Source: Pseudomonadota bacterium (GTDB taxonomy: Bacteria > Pseudomonadota > Gammaproteobacteria > Acidiferrobacterales > Acidiferrobacteraceae). From it: a stretch of DNA of 64,000 nucleotides. The stretch lies in the NCBI GenBank assembly GCA_021816625.1, contig JAKAXM010000002.1:85095-149094 (forward strand). Reading direction: 5' to 3'. Under the pieces are notes generated by a model. It had not been told where the DNA came from. It did no database searches and worked only from the letters and a program-made list of their open reading frames with translations. Position 1 is the first letter of the stretch; each line of letters opens with the position of its first letter. Below, one piece after another: positions 37,816 through 47,299 of this stretch. The position numbers were made by a program, and so were the translations under genes.

Positions 37816-39188
37816 CCCGACAAAGACGACCTACCCGTGTCCGGGGGCGCCACCGGCCGTGACCGCGTCTCGGGATCACAGACAGCGGCGGCGCCCAGAA
37901 ACGCGAGGAGAAAGATAAACTGCTCGAGCATGTAGTCCTGCATGTTGGCATCGACGAGCATGCGCGAGCCGGCATCCAGGAGCACGAGAAAAAGGGCGCG
38001 GGCCCAAAACCCGCTGCCATCGTCCAGCCGGCGCAACGCGCCCTGAAGCGCGAGGCCATACCACGCATACCACAAAAGAAGCCCCGGGAAGCCGACGGCA
38101 ACCGCCAAGTTCAGCAGGCCGTTATTGGTAGAGGTAGCGGTCGCGACATGCGGTCCAAATCGGAGCCAGAGGGCTTTGCCAAAGGCGCTCCGGCTGTAGC
38201 CAAGGCCAAGCGGGAAATCGAGGAGGGACTTGAAGCCCTCCTTGATCCAGGCGATGCGCAAATAGTTCGATTGGGCCACCGCCTGTCCGTCCGGTAGGAG
38301 TGGGAGCGGGGCACGGCCGGGATTTAGCCACGCGGCGCGGTGGGCTTGCGTATTCCAGGCAATGGGGACCGTAGCGTAGAGGGTGTCCCAACGATGATCG
38401 AAGGCAAAATCCAGGGCGACGAGGGCCACGACGGCGGACGCGATGCCGGCGACTATGAGCCGCCGGCGTAGGGTAAACTGGGTACGATGGCGATAAACGA
38501 ACCGGGCCGCAAGAAATCCGGCGAGAAGCAGAAGATCTATGAGGCCGTTACGCATGGCCTCGAGATACCAGCTCAGGGCGACCAGCCCAAAGGCGACGCC
38601 AAGCACCGCGCGGCTTAATGCAAGAAAGCGTCTTCCCTCCAAGCGCAGACTCAGTTCCGCGACCAGCAGATCAAACGTGTAATTCGTGAGATAGTTGCTC
38701 TTGTCGGGCCCGGCGGTAAATCCCTTCCAGCGAAGGCCGTACAGGCCATTGGGCAACTGGTGATGGCGGATCATCCACATAAGGCCCTGAACATCGACGG
38801 CGAGCGCCTGAATGATGAGCGTCCCCAAAAACAAGAGCAGGATCGTTTGCCGTGGCGGGGCACGGCGCGATACTACGATGGCCGCTCCCAAAAAACCGGC
38901 GAGCAGCGCGCTTAACCACTGACCCCCAATGGCACTTAAGGCGATACGCCAAAACGGCGTAAACAGGAGCTCGACGAATAACCACACGGTAAAGAGTCCG
39001 AGTCCCCAGAGTACGGCCCGCCACGCCGCGACGAAGCCTCTGGCCTGCTGCCTATCCCAGCTCCAGCCCAACCACAAGACGAGAACTGCCAACAGGACGT
39101 TGCGCAGGGCAATGGTGTGGGAGATGGGCCAGATAAAGAAAAGGACCGCGAGCAGGCTCAAGGCGGTCCAGTGACTACGGCTTTCCAA
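37812..39188 (-). CDS. O-antigen ligase-like membrane protein (Wzy_C/WaaL type)
   Basis: 458 residues with about ten or more transmembrane segments and a large periplasmic loop around residues 275-330. It contains LDFPLGLGYSRSAFGKALW, resembling the conserved region of the Wzy_C domain. Members either ligate O-polysaccharide to lipid A-core (WaaL) or polymerise repeats (Wzy). Location inside the core cluster favours the ligase. The start is a TTG at 39188, five bases after a strong GAGGAGAGGG ribosome binding site; no better start fits. Confidence 0.78.
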   Translation of the reverse strand: MESRSHWTALSLLAVLFFIWPISHTIALRNVLLAVLVLWLGWSWDRQQARGFVAAWRAVLWGLGLFTVWLFVELLFTPFWRIALSAIGGQWLSALLAGFLGAAIVVSRRAPPRQTILLLFLGTLIIQALAVDVQGLMWMIRHHQLPNGLYGLRWKGFTAGPDKSNYLTNYTFDLLVAELSLRLEGRRFLALSRAVLGVAFGLVALSWYLEAMRNGLIDLLLLAGFLAARFVYRHRTQFTLRRRLIVAGIASAVVALVALDFAFDHRWDTLYATVPIAWNTQAHRAAWLNPGRAPLPLLPDGQAVAQSNYLRIAWIKEGFKSLLDFPLGLGYSRSAFGKALWLRFGPHVATATSTNNGLLNLAVAVGFPGLLLWYAWYGLALQGALRRLDDGSGFWARALFLVLLDAGSRMLVDANMQDYMLEQFIFLLAFLGAAAVCDPETRSRPVAPPDTGRSSLSG

Positions 39189-39321
39189 TCCCTCTCCTCA
39201 CGCCCACAGGCTCACGAACACAACAAGGTCGGGCGCAAGTGTAGCGCCCTGCGTCCTAGACGCGCAAACTAGAGGCCTGAAAGGGCCGGCCGGACAGGCC
39301 GCCGCAGAACGAGGATGGGCA

Positions 39322-40092
39322 GTGACGGACAGCCGGGTTTCGCTCACGGTAATTGTCATAACATTCAACGAACGCGCCATGATCCGCCGCTGTCTTGAGT
39401 CAGTCTCTTGGGCCGATGAGATTGTGGTCGTGGATTCAGGGAGCACGGATGGGACAGCCGCGATCTGTCGCGAATACACCGCGCACGTCATAGAAACGGA
39501 CTGGCCCGGCTTTGGCCCCCAGAAAAACCGCGCATTGGGGCACGCCACGGGGGAGTGGGTCTTGTCGCTTGATGCAGACGAGTTCTTGACGGAGGAGGCG
39601 CAAGCCGAGATCCGGGATACCGTGCGCTCGCGACCCTCTGTGGACGCCTTCCGCATTCCGCGTCTTTCGAGTTATTGCGGGCGCTACATGCGCCATGGCG
39701 GCTGGTACCCAGACTACGTCGTGCGCCTTTTTCGGCAGGGGCGGGCGCGATTCAGTGATGACCTGGTCCACGAGCGACTCCTCGTGTCGGGAACCATCGG
39801 GACTTTGCAAACACCGCTGCGTCACGAGACCTACCGCGACCTCGAGGAGGTCTTGCACAAGATCGATGCCTATTCCTCGGCGGGGGCGGCGATGGCCGTA
39901 GCGGCCGGCAAATGGGGGGGGCTTGCACCGGCGCTCAGGCACGGTGCGTGGGCCTTCATACGAACCTATCTCCTGAGGCTTGGCCTGCTGGACGGGGCAG
40001 AAGGACTGATGCTTGCCATATCCAATGCCGAGACGGCCTACTATAAATACCTGAAAATGGCGCAGCTCAACAAGGGCCCGGGGAGATCGTGA
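39322..40092 (+). CDS. Glycosyltransferase family 2, WaaE/KdtX-like
   Basis: 256 residues, GT-A fold. The N-terminal LTVIVITFNERAMIRRCLES, DSGSTDGT and LSLDADEFLTEE (metal-binding DxD) match the LPS core beta-1,4-glucosyltransferases of the WaaE/KdtX family, which act on heptose I. The start is GTG 39322, preceded by GAGGA. Close to waaC and waaA, the usual neighbours of waaE in enteric bacteria. Confidence 0.87.
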   Translation: MTDSRVSLTVIVITFNERAMIRRCLESVSWADEIVVVDSGSTDGTAAICREYTAHVIETDWPGFGPQKNRALGHATGEWVLSLDADEFLTEEAQAEIRDTVRSRPSVDAFRIPRLSSYCGRYMRHGGWYPDYVVRLFRQGRARFSDDLVHERLLVSGTIGTLQTPLRHETYRDLEEVLHKIDAYSSAGAAMAVAAGKWGGLAPALRHGAWAFIRTYLLRLGLLDGAEGLMLAISNAETAYYKYLKMAQLNKGPGRS

Positions 40093-40165
40093 GCAAAGCC
40101 GGCGAACGGCCGCCCGCGCGGCGCGAGGGCCCCGTCCGCATGCGCCCCGAGGCGACAATCACGTC

Positions 40166-41131
40166 ATGAAAGTGCTACTGGTCAAGACATCCTCGCTCGG
40201 CGACGTCGTGCACAACCTACCTATGGTCTCGGATATCCAGGCGCTGCGGCCCGATGTCGAGATCCATTGGCTCGTAGAGCGCGCCTTTGCGGATATCCCG
40301 CGACTGCACCCGGCCGTCCGTACCGTGATCCCGCTGGATCTCAGACGGTGGCTGCGGGCGCCCGGGCGGCGCGCGAGCTGGGCGGCACTCCGGGACCTGC
40401 GCCGCACGCTGCGCGCAGCCTCCTACGACCTCGTGTTAGATACCCAAGGCCTCGTAAAAAGCGCGCTGGTGGCGCATCTCGCTGGGGCGCCGGTGTATGG
40501 GCCGGACCGCCGGTCAGCGCGTGAACCCTTGGCGGCTGCGTTCTATCAAAAAGGCTTGCCCATGAGCTGGGACCAGCATGCGGTGTGGCGCAACCGGGCC
40601 CTGGGGGCGGCCGCCTTTGGCTATCCGCTCCCGCAATCGGCCCCCGATTACGGCCTGACACCACCCCCGCCACGGCACGAGCGACCGGCACCAACCTGCA
40701 TGGCCCTCCATGCCACGAGCCGGCAATCGAAGATGTGGCCACACGGGCATTGGGTGGCCCTCGCCAGGACCCTGGCGGAGCGCGGCCTCACGGCCCTGTT
40801 GCCCTCCGGCAATGCCGACGAACGACGCGCCGCCGAGACGATTGCCGAGGCCGTGGGGGCCGGGGCGGAGGCCTTGCCGCCCCTTACTATCCAGGATCTC
40901 GCGGCCATCATGGCCGACGCCCGCATCGTCGTGGGTGTCGACACGGGACTTGCCCATCTGGCCGCGGCCTTGAAGAAACCGACCGTCGGCATTTTCTGTG
41001 ACAGCGATCCCGGACAGACCGGCATATTGTCCGCTCACGGGGCGGCGAACCTAGGGGGTTTTGGCGCCTGTCCGAGCGTAGACGAGGTCCTGCGCGCGCT
41101 TGAGGATTTGGGTCTCGAGGGGGGGGCGTGA
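40166..41131 (+). CDS. waaC: LPS heptosyltransferase I
   Basis: GT9 enzyme attaching the first heptose to Kdo2-lipid A. 321 residues. WaaC hallmarks are VLLVKTSSLGDVVHNLPMVSD at the N-terminus, LDTQGLVKSALVAHLAGAPV, and VVGVDTGLAHLAAALKKPTV. The GTG of waaA overlaps its stop, so waaC and waaA are cotranscribed, linking Kdo and heptose addition. Confidence 0.95.
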   Translation: MKVLLVKTSSLGDVVHNLPMVSDIQALRPDVEIHWLVERAFADIPRLHPAVRTVIPLDLRRWLRAPGRRASWAALRDLRRTLRAASYDLVLDTQGLVKSALVAHLAGAPVYGPDRRSAREPLAAAFYQKGLPMSWDQHAVWRNRALGAAAFGYPLPQSAPDYGLTPPPPRHERPAPTCMALHATSRQSKMWPHGHWVALARTLAERGLTALLPSGNADERRAAETIAEAVGAGAEALPPLTIQDLAAIMADARIVVGVDTGLAHLAAALKKPTVGIFCDSDPGQTGILSAHGAANLGGFGACPSVDEVLRALEDLGLEGGA

Positions 41132-42417
41132 AGCTCTACACTGCCGTAACGCGCCTCGTGTTACCGGCAGCCTTGATCCGGCTATGGTGGCGCTCGCGCG
41201 CGCAACCTCGCTACGCATCCCGCTGGCGGGAGCGGCTCGGCTATGGTGAGGCGCTGAGCGGTCGGCCGGTATGGGTGCATGCAGTCTCGGTCGGCGAGAC
41301 GCGCGCCGCCGCTCCTTTGGTGCGGGCGCTGCTGGCCGACTATCCCGGGGTGCCGGTCTTGGTGACGACAACCACCCTGACGGGGGCCACACACGTGGGA
41401 ATGCTGTTTGGTGACACCGTGATTCACCGGTTCGCACCGTTCGATGTACCGGGCGCCGTGCGCCGATTTGTGCGCACCGCGAGACCCCGGCTCGCCATCA
41501 TCCTGGAGACCGAGATCTGGCCCCATCTGTTTCAGGCCCTCGAGGAGACGAAGACCCCGCTCGTGCTGGCCAATGTGCGGCTATCCGAGCGCTCCTATCA
41601 GCGTTACCGGAGGGTCAGGGCGTTGATGAAACGGACCTTGGGCATACCCGCCGTCATTGGCGCCCAAGCACTGGCCGACGCCACGCGGCTGCGCGCACTG
41701 GGCGCCCCCATCGAGCGCCTGCACATAACCGGCAACATGAAGTTCGAGCTGTCGCCTACCGCCGGGCTACGGGAGGCCGCCCAGGCCCTGCGCTATGACT
41801 GGGGCGAACGCCATGTGATCGTCGCCGCGAGCACGCACCAAGGCGAAGAGGAGATGATGCTGGCGGCCTACGAGACCCTAAGGCCTGCGATCGCCCCGGC
41901 GCTGCTGGTCCTTGTGCCGCGCCACCCCGAACGATTCGAGTCCGTGGACAAACTCGTCCGCGCCCGGGGGCTCCGGGCCGTATTGCGTAGCTCCGGGCTC
42001 CCGGTGACGGCCGATACCGAGGTCTTGGTGGGCGACACCATGGGGGAACTCATGCTATTTTTTGCCGCCGCCGACTGCGCCTTCATTGGCGGCTCGCTCG
42101 TGGAAACCGGCGGCCATAACCCGCTCGAGGCGCTGGCGCTCGGTGTCCCGGTCGTGTTCGGGCCCCATATGTTCAATTTCGGGGAGATCGCGCGCCTGAC
42201 GGTGGGTGCAGGCGCGGGCATCCAGGTCAAGGATCAAGCAGGCCTTGTGACCGCCCTCAGACGCTACATCCAGGATCGCGGCGCACGGGAAGCGGCGGGG
42301 GCGGCGGGCGAGCGGCTCTTGCGCGCCCACCAGGGCGCCTGCATGCGCACCTTGGCGCTTATCGCGCCCTTCCTGGCCGAGACTAGGGCGGGGCCGGGGC
42401 CTACAGATCGCGAATAG
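41128..42417 (+). CDS. waaA: 3-deoxy-D-manno-octulosonic acid transferase
   Basis: CMP-Kdo-dependent transferase adding Kdo to lipid IVA on the inner membrane. 429 residues. It has an N-terminal membrane-associated segment, VWVHAVSVGETRAAAPLV, LAIILETEIWPHLFQAL, NMKFEL, and FIGGSLVETGGHNPLEALAL. GTG start at 41128. Ends overlapping the convergent isochorismatase-like gene by 17 bases. Bifunctional versus monofunctional activity cannot be told from sequence. Confidence 0.96.
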   Translation: MKLYTAVTRLVLPAALIRLWWRSRAQPRYASRWRERLGYGEALSGRPVWVHAVSVGETRAAAPLVRALLADYPGVPVLVTTTTLTGATHVGMLFGDTVIHRFAPFDVPGAVRRFVRTARPRLAIILETEIWPHLFQALEETKTPLVLANVRLSERSYQRYRRVRALMKRTLGIPAVIGAQALADATRLRALGAPIERLHITGNMKFELSPTAGLREAAQALRYDWGERHVIVAASTHQGEEEMMLAAYETLRPAIAPALLVLVPRHPERFESVDKLVRARGLRAVLRSSGLPVTADTEVLVGDTMGELMLFFAAADCAFIGGSLVETGGHNPLEALALGVPVVFGPHMFNFGEIARLTVGAGAGIQVKDQAGLVTALRRYIQDRGAREAAGAAGERLLRAHQGACMRTLALIAPFLAETRAGPGPTDRE

Positions 42418-42952
42418 CGCGCGCCAGGTCCCGGAAGGCAGGGTGGTTGGCGTCGCGCAGCCACTCGAAAACCACCGACTCGGTGGATACCACGCGCACG
42501 CCCTCCGCACGCATCCGCTCCAGCGCCTGCATCCGGTCGGCGGGGGCACGGCTTGCGCACGCATCGGCGATTACATAGGGGGTCTGGCCGCGCGCCAGGA
42601 GGTCAAACGCGGTCTGGAGCACACACACATGGGTCTCGATCCCTGCCAATAACACCTGATCCCGGCCGTCGGTGAATACCTTGGCCAGATCATCATCGGC
42701 GCAGCACGAGAAGCTCATCTTATCGTGGACCGCGCACGATTCAGGCAGTTCGTCGGCAAATTCGGGGACGAGGGGCCCAAGACCGCGCGGATATTGGCGC
42801 GTGACGAGGACGGGCACATTCAGGGTCAGAGCGGCGCGCGTCAGCAACTGGATCCGCGCCAGGAAATTCGGCTGAGGCGGCGTCATGGCCGCATAGAGTC
42901 TGGTTTGCAGATCGATGACGACCAAGCGGCTGCGGGGCGCCTCGATCAGCAT
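42401..42952 (-). CDS. Isochorismatase-family cysteine hydrolase
   Basis: 183 residues, alpha/beta cysteine hydrolase. Catalytic residues are probably the Asp in VVIDLQ near residue 14, Lys79 in HDKMSFS, and the Cys in AGIETHVCVLQ. Close to YcaC/nicotinamidase-like proteins of unknown substrate. It is followed on the same strand, 3 bases beyond its start side, by the rhodanese gene, which lies upstream; the pair and pcm form a minus-strand group. Confidence 0.85.
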   Translation of the reverse strand: MLIEAPRSRLVVIDLQTRLYAAMTPPQPNFLARIQLLTRAALTLNVPVLVTRQYPRGLGPLVPEFADELPESCAVHDKMSFSCCADDDLAKVFTDGRDQVLLAGIETHVCVLQTAFDLLARGQTPYVIADACASRAPADRMQALERMRAEGVRVVSTESVVFEWLRDANHPAFRDLARAIRDL

Positions 42953-42955
42953 GAC

Positions 42956-43273
42956 CTAATACCGGGCCATCGTCCTGTCGACGTCCCGGGCCCAGGCGTC
43001 GATACCACCCCGCAGGTTAACGACATTCTTGAAGCCGTTGTGTTCGAGAAACTTGCCGACATGGAAGCTGCGTACCCCGCTGTGGCAATACACGACCACC
43101 TCGCGCTCCGGATCAAGTTTCGCGATGGCCGTCGGTACCTGCTGCATAGGGGCATGCAGGGAGTCGGGGATCGCGCACAGATTGCGTTCCCACGGCTCGC
43201 GCACATCCAGGAGCACGGGCGCATCCCCGGCCTTGATTCTCGCATCCAGCTCTTCCGCAGACATCTCGCGCAT
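42956..43273 (-). CDS. Rhodanese-like sulfurtransferase domain protein
   Basis: 105 residues, one rhodanese domain. It has LLDVREPWERNL, the active-site loop YCHSGVRS with the catalytic Cys, and NLRGGIDAWARDVD. Single-domain rhodaneses of this GlpE/PspE-like type transfer sulfane sulfur, but the physiological partner is unknown. The start is ATG 43273; a second in-frame ATG at 43264 is possible. It begins just before the pcm stop is passed, 10 bases downstream of it. Confidence 0.9.
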   Translation of the reverse strand: MREMSAEELDARIKAGDAPVLLDVREPWERNLCAIPDSLHAPMQQVPTAIAKLDPEREVVVYCHSGVRSFHVGKFLEHNGFKNVVNLRGGIDAWARDVDRTMARY

Positions 43274-43283
43274 GGATTGTACT

Positions 43284-43949
43284 CTAGAAGTAGAAACGCT
43301 CCCGTTGCGGAGCATTGATGAGTATGGGCACCTCGGTCTCGAACAAAGAGCGTTCGCTGTAGCGGTCATCGTCCTCGCGGATGATGAGACGGGCGTCCAT
43401 GGCCGGGGGTTCGCCCACGATGACGACCAGACGGCCACCGATGGCGAGCGACTCGCGAAACCGGGGGTCGGGACCCAGAGGGAGGGCGCCGCTCACCAAA
43501 ATGGCGTCATACGGTGCGTGCCGCGGCCATCCCCGGGCGGCATCCCCGACCTCGAGTTGGGCATTACTGATCCCGAGCGCTGCGAGGTTGGCGGCCGCGC
43601 GCACCTTGAACTCGGGCACGATCTCGACACTGAAAACAACCTGGGCGAGGCCGGCCATGACGGCGGTGAGGTACCCCGTTCCGGTGCCGACCTCAAGGAT
43701 CCGCTCGCTGCCGGTCAGCGCGAGGCTGTTGACAAGCCGGGCGTCCAGCAAGGGCGAAAACATGACCTGGCCACGGCCCAAGGGGACTGCCGCGTCCGCA
43801 AACGCCAGGGCCCGCTGCTCGGGCGGCACGAAGTCTTCCCGTGGCACCGTACGCAGCCTTTCGAGGAGCCGCTCGTCTACGATATCGCAGGTGCGAATCT
43901 GTTGCGCGACCATGGCGGATCGCGCCGTACTCAAGGATGTTTGGGACAT
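43284..43949 (-). CDS. pcm: Protein-L-isoaspartate O-methyltransferase
   Basis: 221 residues. SAM-dependent methylation of isoaspartyl residues in damaged proteins. It has MVAQQIRTCDIVDERLL at the N-terminus, RGQVMFSPLLDARLVNSL, and the SAM motif ILEVGTGTGYLTAVMAGLA. It is of the compact proteobacterial form, in which some members lack the full C-terminal segment; this copy ends PILINAPQRERFYF. Divergent from thiC. Confidence 0.88.
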   Translation of the reverse strand: MSQTSLSTARSAMVAQQIRTCDIVDERLLERLRTVPREDFVPPEQRALAFADAAVPLGRGQVMFSPLLDARLVNSLALTGSERILEVGTGTGYLTAVMAGLAQVVFSVEIVPEFKVRAAANLAALGISNAQLEVGDAARGWPRHAPYDAILVSGALPLGPDPRFRESLAIGGRLVVIVGEPPAMDARLIIREDDDRYSERSLFETEVPILINAPQRERFYF

Positions 43950-44056
43950 GAATTAGGGGATCCAAAACCGAGATTCGAGGTTAAGCCTTTTGCCCCACTG
44001 ACGCAAGCGGCGCCTTGCAATTCCCGAGCAAATCCATTAGGTTTGGCGGACCCTGA

Positions 44057-45961
<1,905 letters not shown>

Positions 45962-46068
45962 ATGGAGGCCGGGATACAATGGACCGCACCCGGCGCCACC
46001 CAGGCGGCCGCAGAGGGGATTGCCCCCCGAACGAAGCGCGCGGCTTGCCCCCGCGGGGGGTCGCGGCC

Positions 46069-46458
46069 ATGAGCTTGTCCGTCCCGATCAAGACGGTGGT
46101 CGACCGGGGGAAATGCGGGCAGTGTCCGGCGATCTGTTGCGGTTACATCACCCAAAAGATACCGACACCGCGCGCCCGGCACGACTTCGAGCACCTGCTC
46201 TGGCAGGTGAGCCACCAAGGGGTCGAGGTCTATCAGGACGAGGACGGCTGGTTTCTTCTGGTACAAACCCGCTGTGCCCATCTGCAAACGGACGGGGCCT
46301 GCGGGATCTACGCGTCCCGGCCGCCGATCTGTCGCGACTACTCGAACGATTTCTGTGAATACGACGAGCCCGCCGAACGGCATTTTCTGCGTCATTTTCG
46401 CGATTATGCCGGCCTCCTCGACTACTGTCGGGAACGGTTCAAGGGCTGGCCGCGCTGA
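46069..46458 (+). CDS. YkgJ-family cysteine cluster protein
   Basis: 129 residues. Eight or more cysteines arranged as GKCGQCPAICCGY, TRCAHL, GACGIYASRPPICRDY and DFCEY fit the YkgJ/zinc- or iron-chelating CxxCxxCC family (UPF0153). Function unknown; a metal cluster is likely. The ATG at 46069 is chosen because upstream in-frame residues are low-complexity. Downstream of thiC on the same strand. Confidence 0.82.
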   Translation: MSLSVPIKTVVDRGKCGQCPAICCGYITQKIPTPRARHDFEHLLWQVSHQGVEVYQDEDGWFLLVQTRCAHLQTDGACGIYASRPPICRDYSNDFCEYDEPAERHFLRHFRDYAGLLDYCRERFKGWPR

Positions 46459-46651
46459 GCCCCGGCAGGGGCAGGACCACCGACGTCCGTCCGTAGCCCC
46501 CGGGCTCGCTCCACGCCGACGCGAGATGATGAGGGCGTCGCGCGATGCAGCGCGGGAGGCGCTGGCCACGGGCTGCCAAGGCGGCTGGGGGGATGGCCAG
46601 GGCTCGCGCGGGCCCTGGCGCCGACCGGCATCTGGGGCGTATAGGGAAGCG

Positions 46652-47299
46652 ATGCTAGGAGATATGGCCAAGGCGAAGGCGATGGGCCCGGGAAGACGGT
46701 CGGCCACGGGGCTGTGCGCGACTGCGATATGGCCGGCAGCCCTCCTGGCCGCGCTCCTCGGGGCTCGTGCTGCGCACGCCCACAGTCAGGCGGCGCCGCG
46801 GATCACGGTATCGGCGCACGCCGGCAGCTATGGCATGGATCTGCGGCTCTTCTTGCCGGCCCCCCGAGCACGGGTCTGGCGAGTCCTTACGGACTTCACA
46901 GACATAAAGCGCCTCAATCCGGCCGTGAAGCAGGCCAAGGTCATGCGCCGCGACGGTCAGACCCTGCTGCAGATGCACATAAAAAGCTGCGTCCTGTTCA
47001 TATGTTTTCCGGTTACCCAGACAGAGCGCATGACCCTGCGCGGACACCGCGTCATACGCGGTGTCATAGTTCCGCAACTCTCGAGCTTTCGCGCCGGGGG
47101 GTCTTCATGGCACCTGCGCACGGTGACAGGCGGCACGGAGGCCCATTTCCGGGCGGCCCTCACACCGTCCTTCTACATCCCGCCCTTCCTTGGGCCCTGG
47201 ATGATCCGCAGGAAGCTCCGCCATGAGATGCGCGAGACCGCAGCCCACCTTAGCGCTTGGGTCGCGGCAAGAGACTTACGTAAAGCATCGGGCCGATAA
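46652..47299 (+). CDS. Exported SRPBCC/START-like protein
   Basis: 215 residues. A basic N-terminus and hydrophobic segment with AALLAALLGARAAHAH form a signal peptide cleaved near residue 45. The mature part begins ISVS-like beta structure and contains PRARVWRVLTDFTDIKRLNP, typical of the SRPBCC (START-like) fold that binds hydrophobic ligands. Exported members are uncommon. The start is ATG 46652 after AGGGAAG; a second ATG at 46664 follows AGGAG closely. It overlaps the end of the convergent RND gene by 50 bases. Confidence 0.75.
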   Translation: MLGDMAKAKAMGPGRRSATGLCATAIWPAALLAALLGARAAHAHSQAAPRITVSAHAGSYGMDLRLFLPAPRARVWRVLTDFTDIKRLNPAVKQAKVMRRDGQTLLQMHIKSCVLFICFPVTQTERMTLRGHRVIRGVIVPQLSSFRAGGSSWHLRTVTGGTEAHFRAALTPSFYIPPFLGPWMIRRKLRHEMRETAAHLSAWVAARDLRKASGR

